64,000 nucleotides of DNA from Alphaproteobacteria bacterium. GTDB taxonomy: Bacteria > Pseudomonadota > Alphaproteobacteria > Micavibrionales > Micavibrionaceae. Shown piece after piece: positions 35,653 to 44,497 of this stretch. How positions within the stretch are numbered: position 1 is the first letter of the stretch; each line of letters begins with the position of its first letter. The translations under genes were made by a program, and so were the position numbers. The notes beneath the pieces are model-generated. The model saw only the letters and a list, made by a program, of their open reading frames with translations, was not told the DNA's origin and made no database searches. The stretch is taken from contig JAGRIJ010000005.1 of NCBI GenBank assembly GCA_020443295.1, positions 60,324 through 124,323 on the forward strand, in the 5' to 3' direction.

Positions 35653-37218
35653 CTAGATTTCCGGTGCGGTTCTCAGTTCAGTTTCCTGCGGTGCTATATA
35701 GCGGATTTCGCTATTGGCTTTTGGTCCGGTCACATACACTCCGCCGTTATCCATGGTGAGCGTCCGTGTCGTGCGGCTGGTTGTTTCGCTCATGGTTTCT
35801 TCCTCGTAGCGGGGCATTTCTTCGTGGGGCCTGAGTTCGCGGTTTTCGGCCATATCGATGCTATGGAGCACGGCTTCGAGCATGAAATTTGCTACGCTGG
35901 CGACATGAAAGCGCTGATTATCGGCTACGTTCGTGCCGAGGATGGCTGCCTGTCTTCTCAGGATATTCCTGATCGTCCGAAGCGTATAGATATCGCTGAT
36001 CAGAAGATGCCCGTCTGCATTCCTTTCCGTTAAGGCGCGTTTCATTGCGTTGGTAAAGACAACCTTGGCTCCGTCTCCTGCTTCCATCGTCTTGGATACC
36101 AAGGGGCGTTTGTAGGATGAAAAATTCGGGTAAACGACGGCGACATCGACGTCTCTGGCACCAGCTTCCAGCAGTTTTTCTGCCACTGTCAGGAATGTTC
36201 CGGCGGTGTCCGTCGTATCGTCCACTAAGAGAACGCGTTTGCCCCTGACTTTTGCCTTGATTTCTTCAGTTACGATAGGAATTTCAACCTTGTCGTCGCC
36301 CCGGCGGATTTTCGGCAGGGCATCGAAGAGCGGATCATTGAATTTTAGCGGACCGTCCGAGGTTGCAGCACGGTTGAATTCTCCGAACTGCGCTTGCATG
36401 TCTGCCTGCAGATCATAGGGCTTATCCGGGTAGAGGCCGTTTCTGACTGTTGCTGCAAATTCGACTGCGGATGGAATGCTCAGCCGTTTTCCACCGGGAG
36501 TGTCAATCACCTTGACCTTGTTTGCGCCGTCAGGCGAAAGAATTACCAGGTCTTCCGAGTCGATATCCACTTCTCGTCTTTCGGCTACAGGAGCAACCAG
36601 CGTGTCTACGACATCGAAAACCCGGTAGTTTTTGCCGCGTTCCTCGCTATAGGCCCGTGCCAGACTTGCTTCGGCTTCATGCGAGTGCAAGGGCGGGGTG
36701 AATAAAAAAGCGCTATAGCGCGACAGGCGTTCAGAAAATAGCCTGAAGGTTTCGAGATTATGCACGGGCCTTCCGTCAGGCCTGATATGGGGTTTGTCTT
36801 CCCGGTCGTGCGGCATGCGCTGAAATGCGATCCGAATTTTATCGGGTGCGAGGCCAATTATCTCGGGATGCGTGAGAGATTCGAGCAAATAGGTCAGAGT
36901 GGTTTCCCGCAGCCGTGATTTGTTGCCGCTGATCCCCGCTAAAATCGTAACGCTGTCTGCGGTTCTGAGTCGCTCGAGCATTGCCGTCTGTTCTTCCGTG
37001 TCTGTCACAATCTTCCTCCACGGCTGCGAGGGAACAGGTTCCTCAATGAACCAGCGGACCTTGTCATCTTTGGCCGGGAACATATCAGAGTGAGGGTCCA
37101 TGATGAGTAGCCCGTCATGGCTTGCGCTATGTTCGAGCATGTTTGTGGCGTAACCAACGTCGTCCGATACGCTCAATCGGATGATGATATGATTTTTAGG
37201 GACCGTATTATCGCTCAT
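35653..37218 (-). CDS. Divergent PRPP synthetase-like (phosphoribosyltransferase fold) protein
   Basis: The 521 residues include the PRPP-binding loop VDDTTDTAGT at 332-341, preceded by beta-strand RVLL and followed by AEKLLEAGA, exactly as in ribose-phosphate pyrophosphokinase. An N-terminal half contains RMPHDREDKP near 134-143 (compare YARQDRK of Prs) and DLVILSPDGANK near 223-234 (compare VVSPDVGG). The protein is about 200 residues longer than normal Prs. It has an insertion between these parts and a polar C-terminal tail of ~70 residues. Key residues are altered, so catalysis is uncertain. A canonical prs gene presumably exists elsewhere. Confidence 0.75.
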   Translation of the reverse strand: MSDNTVPKNHIIIRLSVSDDVGYATNMLEHSASHDGLLIMDPHSDMFPAKDDKVRWFIEEPVPSQPWRKIVTDTEEQTAMLERLRTADSVTILAGISGNKSRLRETTLTYLLESLTHPEIIGLAPDKIRIAFQRMPHDREDKPHIRPDGRPVHNLETFRLFSERLSRYSAFLFTPPLHSHEAEASLARAYSEERGKNYRVFDVVDTLVAPVAERREVDIDSEDLVILSPDGANKVKVIDTPGGKRLSIPSAVEFAATVRNGLYPDKPYDLQADMQAQFGEFNRAATSDGPLKFNDPLFDALPKIRRGDDKVEIPIVTEEIKAKVRGKRVLLVDDTTDTAGTFLTVAEKLLEAGARDVDVAVVYPNFSSYKRPLVSKTMEAGDGAKVVFTNAMKRALTERNADGHLLISDIYTLRTIRNILRRQAAILGTNVADNQRFHVASVANFMLEAVLHSIDMAENRELRPHEEMPRYEEETMSETTSRTTRTLTMDNGGVYVTGPKANSEIRYIAPQETELRTAPEI

Positions 37219-37351
37219 TGTTTAATGGCAATTTGTTTAAGTTTTTGTCTGAACTATCCAAAACAATATCAATTTTGTTGAGTTATGTATATTAATGGTT
37301 AATTAGGGCGGGCCATGGATTCCTGCCTGAATGATTTAGAGGTTTACCCCA

Positions 37352-37774
37352 TTATTCTGATGGTAAATCAATGTCTTCCGCGCACGGCAGGTCTCGGAAC
37401 ATGTTTATTCTCTGCATAAGGATCGGAAAAGGGATCTGTGCGCCCGCGTTGCCTTTCTGATAGTCCACGGTTTGCTGTGCCCAATCGGGATGCTTTTCAA
37501 GCGTTTTAGAGTAACTTGAGATGAACGTGTTGATGCTCTCCGTATTCTCACACTGACAATCGATTGCTTTTTCAGGCTGGTTGTTTGTGCACAGGACTAC
37601 CGTGTCCAAAAAAGACTTAAAGGAGTTCTGGAGCGATTCAGCATCCTGTATATCTTCCGTCTTTTCAAGGTAAGTGATCTTCGTGTCCTCTGCACGCACA
37701 GGAGAGGAAGAGAGGCCTGCTGTTACAAGCAGAAACAGAAAAAAAACACTAAAAACAGAATTTATCTTCATCAT
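37352..37774 (-). CDS. Small secreted protein of unknown function
   Basis: The 140-residue protein starts with a signal peptide (about 1-28, ending VRA). AAGGA lies eight bases before the first of two adjoining ATGs. The mature part has Cys residues in VVLCTNNQ, IDCQCEN and LPCAED that could form disulfides. No family recognised. It stands between the PRPP-synthetase-like gene and the CDGSH gene, all on the minus strand. Confidence 0.68.
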   Translation of the reverse strand: MMKINSVFSVFFLFLLVTAGLSSSPVRAEDTKITYLEKTEDIQDAESLQNSFKSFLDTVVLCTNNQPEKAIDCQCENTESINTFISSYSKTLEKHPDWAQQTVDYQKGNAGAQIPFPILMQRINMFRDLPCAEDIDLPSE

Positions 37775-37828
37775 GTTGTGATTTCCTTGGCATTAGCTGG
37801 GAGTATATTACATTTATGTCTGGATGTT

Positions 37829-38071
37829 CTAAACTTTTGAGTGCGTTCCATCGCAGAAGGGTTTTTTGCCGGAATGTTTGCACTGACAGAGCGCGGCCTT
37901 GCCTGTCTTTTCTGCCGTAAATTTGAGAGGCTCGAAACTGGTTCCGGAATGGGAACCGTCGCAGAAGGGCTGTTTTTTCGATTGGCCGCACATGCAAAAC
38001 CAGTAGTTCTTGCCTTCCTCAAGTTCCACGATGGCGGGTTCGCGGGCGGCGATATTCGGTCTGTCGGACAT
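37829..38071 (-). CDS. Dual CDGSH-type iron-sulfur protein
   Basis: The 80-residue protein carries two CDGSH iron-sulfur motifs: CMCGQSKKQPFCDGSH at about residues 26-41 and CQCKHSGKKPFCDGTH at about 62-77, each with three Cys and one His to bind a 2Fe-2S cluster. It is a compact cytosolic electron-transfer or redox protein related to mitoNEET. The start is ATG with AAGGAAAACC upstream. It follows acs by 18 bases and is likely co-transcribed with it. Confidence 0.93.
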   Translation of the reverse strand: MSDRPNIAAREPAIVELEEGKNYWFCMCGQSKKQPFCDGSHSGTSFEPLKFTAEKTGKAALCQCKHSGKKPFCDGTHSKV

Positions 38072-38089
38072 GGGGTTTTCCTTTTTTCG

Positions 38090-40021
38090 TTAGATTGATT
38101 TGCGTTTGGCGATCAGCCCTTCCACCACCGACGGGTCGGCAAGGGTGGACGTATCGCCCAGATTTTCGAATTCGTTGGCGGCAATCTTGCGGAGAATCCG
38201 GCGCATGATCTTGCCGGAGCGGGTTTTGGGCAAGCCGTCGGTCAGCATGATGATATCCGGCGTTGCTATGGGGCCGATTACTTCCCGCACCTTGGTTACG
38301 ATTTCCTTTTTCAAGGAATCGGAGGGCTCTGCGCCGTCAACAAGAATGACATAGGCGAAGATACCCTGTCCCTTGATGTCATGCGGGTAACCGACAACAG
38401 CGCTTTCCGCGACTGAGTTGTGTTCGTTGATCGCGCTTTCGATTTCTGCCGTACCCAGCCTGTGGCCGGAAACGTTCAGGACATCGTCGATGCGACCGGT
38501 GATCCAGTAATCGCCGTCTGCGTCCCGCCGCGCGCCGTCGCCCGTAAAGTATTTTCCCGGGAATGTGGAAAAGTATGTTTGTTCAAAACGTTCATGATCG
38601 CCGAAGACCGTACGCATTTGTCCGGGCCATGAATCGGTGATGCAGAGGGCTCCTTCGGCTTCTCCTTCCAGAATTTTCCCTTCGTTATCCACAAGTACAG
38701 GGTTGATCCCGAAGAAGGGTTTGCTGGCCGAGCTGGGTTTAAGATCGAAACTGACCAGCGGGGTGATGAGATGACCGCCTGTTTCGGTCTGCCACCATGT
38801 GTCTATGACGGGGCAGCGTTGTTCGCCGACAATCCTGTAATACCAAAGCCAGGCTTCGTGGTTGATCGGTTCGCCGACCGTTCCCACAACGCGCAGGGAT
38901 TTGCGGCTGGTTTTCTTCACGGGTTCGTCGCCGTGGCTGAGCAGGGCGCGGATCGCCGTCGGCGCGGTATAGAAGATATTCACCTTGTGTTTGTCGACTA
39001 CCTGCCAGAAGCGCGAGTGATCGGGGTAGTTCGGCACGCCTTCAAAGACCAGCGTTATCGCCCCGTTCGCCAGCGGGACGTAGACGATATAGGAATGGCC
39101 CGTGACCCAACCGACATCGGCGGTGCACCAGTAGATTTCGCCGGGATGGTAATCGAAAACCAGTTCATGCGTAAGCGAGGCAAACACCATGTATCCGCCC
39201 GTCGTATGCAGGACGCCCTTGGGCTTTCCGGTCGAGCCGGAGGTATAGAGAATGAAAAGCGGGTCTTCCGCATTCATTTTCTCACACGGGCATTCCGTTT
39301 CCTGTGGGTCGACCAGATCGTGCCACCAGACATCGCGCTTTCCATCCCATGCGGTTTTCCCCCCTGTGAGGCGGTAGACGAGGACCGTATGCACGTCCGG
39401 GAGAGAATTCAGGGCTTCATCGACGTTGGCTTTCAGAGGAATTGTCTTGTTGCCGCGCCGTCCCTCATCGGCAGTGATAATGATGTCCGATTTGCAATCG
39501 ACGATTCTTCCTTTCAGGGATTCGGGCGAGAACCCGCCGAACACAATGGAATGGATTGCGCCGATGCGTGCGCAGGCCAGCATGGCGTAAACGGCTTCGG
39601 GGATCATGGGCATATAGATTGTCACGCGGTCGCCTTTTTTCACGCCGCGCGATTTCAGTGCGTTCGCCAGCTTGCAGACTTCTTGCTTGAGTTCGCCGTA
39701 AGTGATTTCTTTCTGATCGTTCGGGTCGTTGCCTTCCCAGATGATCGCCGTTGTGTTTTCCTTTTCGGGCAAATGGCGATCCACACAGTTGTAGCAGGCG
39801 TTCAAAATGCCGTCTTCGTACCATTTGATTGAAACGGGGGAGTTATAGCTGGTGTTCTTGATTTTCGTGGGTTTTTTAAACCAGTCCAGGCGTTCTGCCA
39901 TTTCGGCCCAGAACGCATCGGGGTCGGATAGCGAGCGTTCATACATTTTCTCGTACTTTTCAGGCGAGATCAGGGCCTTTTTGAGGGTTTCGGGCGACGG
40001 TTTAAAAATTTCGTTCGACAC
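38090..40021 (-). CDS. acs: Acetyl-CoA synthetase
   Basis: Acs activates acetate to acetyl-CoA via acetyl-AMP. The 643 residues match the family length. The adenylation P-loop [12 protein letters not shown] lies near residue 265, WWQTETGG near residue 415, and the C-terminal catalytic Lys is in [15 protein letters not shown] near residue 610, the site of regulatory acetylation. The start is GTG at 40021 with AGAGG seven bases upstream. It lies 33 bases downstream of the EVE gene and is followed by the CDGSH gene. Confidence 0.97.
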   Translation of the reverse strand: MSNEIFKPSPETLKKALISPEKYEKMYERSLSDPDAFWAEMAERLDWFKKPTKIKNTSYNSPVSIKWYEDGILNACYNCVDRHLPEKENTTAIIWEGNDPNDQKEITYGELKQEVCKLANALKSRGVKKGDRVTIYMPMIPEAVYAMLACARIGAIHSIVFGGFSPESLKGRIVDCKSDIIITADEGRRGNKTIPLKANVDEALNSLPDVHTVLVYRLTGGKTAWDGKRDVWWHDLVDPQETECPCEKMNAEDPLFILYTSGSTGKPKGVLHTTGGYMVFASLTHELVFDYHPGEIYWCTADVGWVTGHSYIVYVPLANGAITLVFEGVPNYPDHSRFWQVVDKHKVNIFYTAPTAIRALLSHGDEPVKKTSRKSLRVVGTVGEPINHEAWLWYYRIVGEQRCPVIDTWWQTETGGHLITPLVSFDLKPSSASKPFFGINPVLVDNEGKILEGEAEGALCITDSWPGQMRTVFGDHERFEQTYFSTFPGKYFTGDGARRDADGDYWITGRIDDVLNVSGHRLGTAEIESAINEHNSVAESAVVGYPHDIKGQGIFAYVILVDGAEPSDSLKKEIVTKVREVIGPIATPDIIMLTDGLPKTRSGKIMRRILRKIAANEFENLGDTSTLADPSVVEGLIAKRKSI

Positions 40022-40054
40022 GGTTTTTCCTCTTTATTGACGGGGGTTGAGGTT

Positions 40055-40465
40055 TTATATGCCGCCAAGCTTGCAGACGGTTTTCCATTCTTCTTCGGTC
40101 ACGGGGGAGACGGACAGGCGGACCTGTCTCACGACTTTCATGTCTTTAAGAAGGTCGTGGGCTTTCAGGGTTTGCAATGTTACGGGCTTTTTCAGCGGCT
40201 TTACGGGTTTCACATTCACCGTCACAAATGCACCGGTTTCATCATCGGGGTCAGGATAGGATTCACCTGTGATTTCGATGATCCCGACGATTTCCTTGCC
40301 TTCGTTGGAGTGGTAGAAGAAGCCCCTGTCTCCCTTTTTCATTGCCTGCATGTTGTTGCGGGCCTGATAGTTCCGTACGCGTTTTTCCCAGCGGCCTTCG
40401 CCTTTTTCACACTGATTGTCCCAGGAAAATTTGTAAGGTTCGGATTTAAAAAGCCAGTAATCCAT
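40055..40465 (-). CDS. EVE-domain protein
   Basis: The 136-residue protein is a single EVE domain (related to thymocyte nuclear protein 1 and to PUA/YTH readers), with WLFKSEP at residues 3-9, VRNYQARNN near residue 30, and GDRGFFYHSN near residue 45. EVE domains bind modified bases in DNA or RNA. It lies 25 bases after gpsA and before acs in a same-strand run; no restriction or modification genes are next to it, so a defence role has no local support. Confidence 0.9.
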   Translation of the reverse strand: MDYWLFKSEPYKFSWDNQCEKGEGRWEKRVRNYQARNNMQAMKKGDRGFFYHSNEGKEIVGIIEITGESYPDPDDETGAFVTVNVKPVKPLKKPVTLQTLKAHDLLKDMKVVRQVRLSVSPVTEEEWKTVCKLGGI

Positions 40466-40490
40466 GCGCTTTCTTTTTCCTTATGTTCAG

Positions 40491-41486
40491 TTATTCAGTT
40501 CCGAAAGGTCGATTCAACAATTCTTTGAGCGCATCGTCAAGCTTCCGTCCTTCATTCAGGCATTGATGGACCGCTTTTGTGACCGGCATTTCGACTTTGC
40601 GCTTGGCGGCGAGGCTTAGCCCTGCTTCGGCTGTATGCACACCTTCGGTCACCGAGCGTGAATTTTTTCGCAGGTCTTCCAGCTTTTTCCCTTCGCCCAG
40701 GGCAACACCAAGCGAAAAGTTCCGGGACTGCAGGGACGAGCAGGTGAGCATCAGATCGCCCATGCCGGAAAGACCCAGGAACGTTTCGGCACGGGCCCCC
40801 ATCGCGCAGCCGAGGCGCACGATTTCTGCCATGCCGCGCGTGACGAGGCTGGCGCGCGTGCTCTCGCCGAATCCCAGACCCTGAGCGAGGCCGCAGGCAA
40901 TCGCGATTACGTTTTTCAGGGCTCCGGCAATCTGTACGCCGGTCAGGTCGTCCGTAATATAGGGGCGGAAGTAGGGCGAGCCGATGCTTTCCTGAATTTT
41001 CCTTGCCAGTGTTTCATCGGCGCAAGCCAGCGTTGTCGCCGCGGGCTGGCCGGAGGCGATCTCGCGGGCGAAGTTCGGACCGCTCAGGATGCAGACCGGG
41101 CTTCCGGGCATGATTTCCTGCGCGACTTCGCTCATCATCAAGCCGGTCTGAAGCTCTATGCCTTTCGAGCACAAAACAAGGACGGGATTGCTTTTCGTTG
41201 CGCTGTTGATGGATTTGAGGGTTTCGCGTTGTGCCTGCGCCGGGCAGACGAGGAGGATTATCCCGGCGTTTGCCGCTTCCCGGATATCGTTTGTGGTGCG
41301 GATCTCCTTGTTTAAGGGAATTCCGGGCAAGTTTTCGGTATTTTCGTGTTTTTCATTGATGGTGGCGGAGAGTTCAAGGCGCCGGGCCCAGAGCGTTACA
41401 CTTTGGCCCCTGTTCGCGATGATTTGCGCGAGGGCCGTTCCCCAAGCGCCGGAGCCGATGATGCTGATGCGTTCCATTTCCCTCAT
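40491..41486 (-). CDS. gpsA: NAD(P)H-dependent glycerol-3-phosphate dehydrogenase
   Basis: GpsA makes sn-glycerol-3-phosphate for phospholipid synthesis. The 331 residues have the N-terminal dinucleotide-binding GSGAWGTALA, then SKGIELQTG, GPNFAREIASGQPAATT, the catalytic Lys in AGALKNVIAIACG, and NRPFGTE at the C-terminus. Two starts are possible (41486 or ATG at 41477 giving MERISIIGSG); neither ribosome site is decisive. It follows tsaD by 28 bases, a conserved alphaproteobacterial neighbour pair. Confidence 0.96.
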   Translation of the reverse strand: MREMERISIIGSGAWGTALAQIIANRGQSVTLWARRLELSATINEKHENTENLPGIPLNKEIRTTNDIREAANAGIILLVCPAQAQRETLKSINSATKSNPVLVLCSKGIELQTGLMMSEVAQEIMPGSPVCILSGPNFAREIASGQPAATTLACADETLARKIQESIGSPYFRPYITDDLTGVQIAGALKNVIAIACGLAQGLGFGESTRASLVTRGMAEIVRLGCAMGARAETFLGLSGMGDLMLTCSSLQSRNFSLGVALGEGKKLEDLRKNSRSVTEGVHTAEAGLSLAAKRKVEMPVTKAVHQCLNEGRKLDDALKELLNRPFGTE

Positions 41487-41514
41487 CCGGTCGGGTCAGA
41501 AGTTCTTTTTGTTT

Positions 41515-42597
41515 TTATGCCTTTACTCCTGCACCATGGCGCGGCTCGGCATCGGGGTCAAGGGGCCAGCGCGGGCGGGCCTTGAAGTCCAGCGGATCGG
41601 TCAGACCTTTTTTCAGGCGCTCGATTCCCGCCCATGCGATCATGGCCGCGTTATCTGTGCAGAGTTCGAGGGGGGCGGCGGACAGGTGCAACCCCTGTTC
41701 GCGGCAGAGGGCATCCAGGCTTTTGCGTATGGCTTTGTTTGCCGACACACCGCCGACTACCACGAGGGCCGGGTTTTTATTCTGAGCGCCGTACGTCTCC
41801 TTAAAGCGGAGGATCGCCCTCTCACAGCGGCTGATGAGAGTTTCGGCGATTGCTTCCTGAAGGGATGCGCAGAGGGGGGCGATGTCGTTTTCCGTTAACG
41901 CTCCCGTGGGCAGAGTTTCAACATGTGTACGTACGGCAGATTTCAGACCTGAAAAGGAAAAGTCACAGCTTTTATGGTGCTGCATCGGGCGCGGCAGGGG
42001 AAAGCGTTCGAGGGCCGCCGCTTTATCTTTTACCTTTGCGGCCAGTTTTTCAATTTCCGGGCCGCCGGGATAGGGCAGGCCCATCAGTTTTGCCGATTTG
42101 TCGAAACATTCGCCGGCGGCATCATCGAGGGTCGTTCCCCAGCGGCGGTATGTTCCTACATCTTCGGCTACCAGAATTTGAGTATGTCCTCCGGACACCA
42201 ACAATATTAAATATGGAAACTCAATATCATCTGTCAGGCGCGGGGTCAGGGCATGGGCCTCCAGATGATTGATTGCCAGAAACGGGATGTTGAGGGCGGA
42301 AGCCATCGCTTTTGCGGTCATCATTCCCACAAGTACGCCTCCGATCAGGCCGGGACCGCAGGTTGCGGCGATCGCATCGATTTCTTTCAGGCTGATCTTA
42401 GAGTCCTGCACGGCCGCCCGGATTAACCGGTCCAGGTGTTCGAGATGGGTGCGGGCGGCGATTTCGGGTACGACACCGCCATAAACCGCGTGTTCTTCGA
42501 GTTGACGCAGCACAATATTAGAGAGTATGTCTCTTTTATCGGTTACAATCGCTGCGGCGGTTTCGTCACAGCTGGTTTCAATGCCCAGAACGATCAT
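41515..42597 (-). CDS. tsaD: tRNA N6-adenosine threonylcarbamoyltransferase
   Basis: TsaD (with TsaB/TsaE) installs t6A37 in ANN-decoding tRNAs. The ATG at 42597 gives 360 residues beginning [18 protein letters not shown], the canonical start of the family; an upstream in-frame start would run into the divergent hemC gene. The metal-binding motif reads HLEAH near residue 111 (His residues retained). [11 protein letters not shown] and LLVSGGHTQ are conserved. Only 24 bases separate its start from the divergent hemC start. Confidence 0.96.
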   Translation of the reverse strand: MIVLGIETSCDETAAAIVTDKRDILSNIVLRQLEEHAVYGGVVPEIAARTHLEHLDRLIRAAVQDSKISLKEIDAIAATCGPGLIGGVLVGMMTAKAMASALNIPFLAINHLEAHALTPRLTDDIEFPYLILLVSGGHTQILVAEDVGTYRRWGTTLDDAAGECFDKSAKLMGLPYPGGPEIEKLAAKVKDKAAALERFPLPRPMQHHKSCDFSFSGLKSAVRTHVETLPTGALTENDIAPLCASLQEAIAETLISRCERAILRFKETYGAQNKNPALVVVGGVSANKAIRKSLDALCREQGLHLSAAPLELCTDNAAMIAWAGIERLKKGLTDPLDFKARPRWPLDPDAEPRHGAGVKA

Positions 42598-42621
42598 AAG
42601 AAAGAAGTAGAGCGCGTTAGA

Positions 42622-43572
42622 ATGACTGTCAAATCCCAAAGCAAGGTGACACTCCGGATCGGAACGCGCGGTTCGCCCCTGGCCTTGATGCAAACGCAAA
42701 TGTTCGAGTTACGCCTGCACAGCGTGCTGCCGGGAATCAAGACGCAGGTCGTCCCTATCAAAACCTCGGGGGACTGGATTCCCCAGCAAGGCGACCAGCC
42801 TTTGCCCGAGTCTGAGGGGGGGAAAGCCCTGTTTGCGAAAGAAATCCAGGAGGCGTTGCTGCGCGGGCAGATCGATCTTGCCGTTCATTCCATGAAAGAT
42901 CTGGAGGGCAAGCTGCCCGCGGATTTGACCATTCCCTGTATGTTGCCCCGGGAGGATGCCAGGGATGCGTTTTTGTCCAATATTGCTCAAAATATCGATG
43001 AATTACCAAAGGGTTCTGTGGTGGGCACGGCCAGCATTCGACGTCAGGCGTTTGTTTTGGCCAGACGGCCTGATCTTAAGGTCGTCCCCCTGCGCGGGAA
43101 TGTCGATACCCGGATCGAGAAAATGAACAGCAAAACAGTTGATGCGACCCTGCTTGCCGTTGCCGGGCTCAACCGGTTGGGCAAGAGCCAAATGATCAAA
43201 ACCGCTGTCCCCATCCATGAGATGGTGCCGTGTGCCGGTCAAGGGGCTGTGGGGATTGAATGCCGCAGAGGGGATGCGCAGCTGATATCCGTTCTTAGCC
43301 AAATAAATCACGACACTACATATGCTTGCGTGGCGTGTGAGCGTGCGGTCCTGACAACGCTTGGCGCCGGCTGTCGATCGCCTGTCGGGGTTCATGCCGA
43401 GCTTCACGGGCTGAAGCTGCGCATCCGGGCGCAAATAGCAGCGCCGGATGGAACCGGGATGTTCCGGGATGTGGAGATCGGACACCTTAACGGGTACGAT
43501 GATTTGATCAGAATTGGCCATGAATTTGGAAGAAAACTTAAAGAAAAAGCCCCGGCAGGATTATTTGGCTGA
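42622..43572 (+). CDS. hemC: Hydroxymethylbilane synthase (porphobilinogen deaminase)
   Basis: HemC polymerises four porphobilinogen units to hydroxymethylbilane in heme synthesis. The ATG at 42622 gives 316 residues with [10 protein letters not shown] near residue 13, the dipyrromethane-cofactor Cys in GAGCRSPVG near residue 250, and [10 protein letters not shown] near residue 86. The catalytic Asp region is present. It starts a plus-strand heme cluster with hemD, a coiled-coil membrane protein and hemY. Divergent from tsaD. Confidence 0.96.
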   Translation: MTVKSQSKVTLRIGTRGSPLALMQTQMFELRLHSVLPGIKTQVVPIKTSGDWIPQQGDQPLPESEGGKALFAKEIQEALLRGQIDLAVHSMKDLEGKLPADLTIPCMLPREDARDAFLSNIAQNIDELPKGSVVGTASIRRQAFVLARRPDLKVVPLRGNVDTRIEKMNSKTVDATLLAVAGLNRLGKSQMIKTAVPIHEMVPCAGQGAVGIECRRGDAQLISVLSQINHDTTYACVACERAVLTTLGAGCRSPVGVHAELHGLKLRIRAQIAAPDGTGMFRDVEIGHLNGYDDLIRIGHEFGRKLKEKAPAGLFG

Positions 43573-43622
43573 TTTTGTTCAATTATGACGTTATTTGATT
43601 TAGTTCAGGAAGCCCATACGTT

Positions 43623-44432
43623 ATGACCTTACCGCTCCGTCCTCGCATTTTAATCACGCGCCCCGACGATCAAGGGCAGGATTTCATCGATGCTATGCGG
43701 CAGACCCTCGGGCAAAAGTTTTATGCCGAGCAATTTACGAGAATTTCTCTTATGGATGTTCTTCCGGTTCCTTTCCGGCTGGTTTCGCCCAAGAGTTTTG
43801 ACGGGCTGATTATCACCAGCAGCAACGGGCTGCGGTCTTTCTGCATGAAGATGAACGAGCTGCGCGTGAACGGGGACTGGCCTGAGGGGTATCTGAAACT
43901 GCCGCTTTATGTGGTGGGTCAGGGCACAGCGCAGAGGGCCGGTTCTGAAGGATTTGAGAATGTCCATACTCCTGCGGACAGTGCGGATGCCCTTAAGAAT
44001 TACCTTTACGGTCTGGCGGCTTCTTCGGGCGTCGGGCCGGGGAAACGGTTACGGCTGCTTTTTATAAGGGGGGAAACGGTTCATGCCGATTTCGAGCAGA
44101 TTCTACCGTCCGAGCAGTTCGAGGTTACCGGACTGACTGTCTATACCTCCCGTCCGACGGACCTTAGTCCGGCGACGTTCAAAGGGGTTTTCCAACCGGA
44201 TAACCTTGGGGCGGTGACTTTTTTTTCCGCACGTACGGCCAAGCTTTTTTTTGAGCACTCCCAGCGGGCGCAGATGCTTTTGAGTTTGAAAAAACCGGAG
44301 GCGTTGTGTATCAGTAAAAATGTTCTCGAGACCGTGCGTTCCTTTTGGGGGCACCGCCTGTACGTGGCTGAAACCCCAAATCAGGAAGGCATGGTTGAAC
44401 TGGTCACACGCCGTCTGAAAGATATGATATAG
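43623..44432 (+). CDS. hemD: Uroporphyrinogen-III synthase
   Basis: HemD closes the linear tetrapyrrole with inversion of ring D. The 269 residues show a weakly conserved bilobed HemD pattern: ILITRPDDQGQDFID at the start, GLIITSSNGLRSF near residue 60, YVVGQGTAQRA near residue 97, and a late GAVTFFSARTAKLFFE. It follows hemC by 50 bases and precedes the HTH/coiled-coil gene; position supports the call. Confidence 0.9.
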   Translation: MTLPLRPRILITRPDDQGQDFIDAMRQTLGQKFYAEQFTRISLMDVLPVPFRLVSPKSFDGLIITSSNGLRSFCMKMNELRVNGDWPEGYLKLPLYVVGQGTAQRAGSEGFENVHTPADSADALKNYLYGLAASSGVGPGKRLRLLFIRGETVHADFEQILPSEQFEVTGLTVYTSRPTDLSPATFKGVFQPDNLGAVTFFSARTAKLFFEHSQRAQMLLSLKKPEALCISKNVLETVRSFWGHRLYVAETPNQEGMVELVTRRLKDMI

Positions 44433-44497
44433 TCTGTACGCGGCTCATGTTACGGTGACCATCGTCGCCAGGCCGCATGTTAAACAGGAGCAGCGCT

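Noticed and set aside
38771..39832. Open frame of 353 codons on the plus strand
   Set aside because: It is an antisense shadow of acs, a clear full-length gene.
40055..40465. EVE-domain protein as part of a defence island
   Set aside because: No restriction, methylation or other defence genes are near it; neighbours are housekeeping genes.
42436..42621. Upstream extension of hemC
   Set aside because: It would overlap the divergent tsaD coding region; homology starts at the ATG at 42622.
42598..42699. Upstream extension of tsaD
   Set aside because: The conserved [13 protein letters not shown] start is at 42597 and the extension would overlap hemC.
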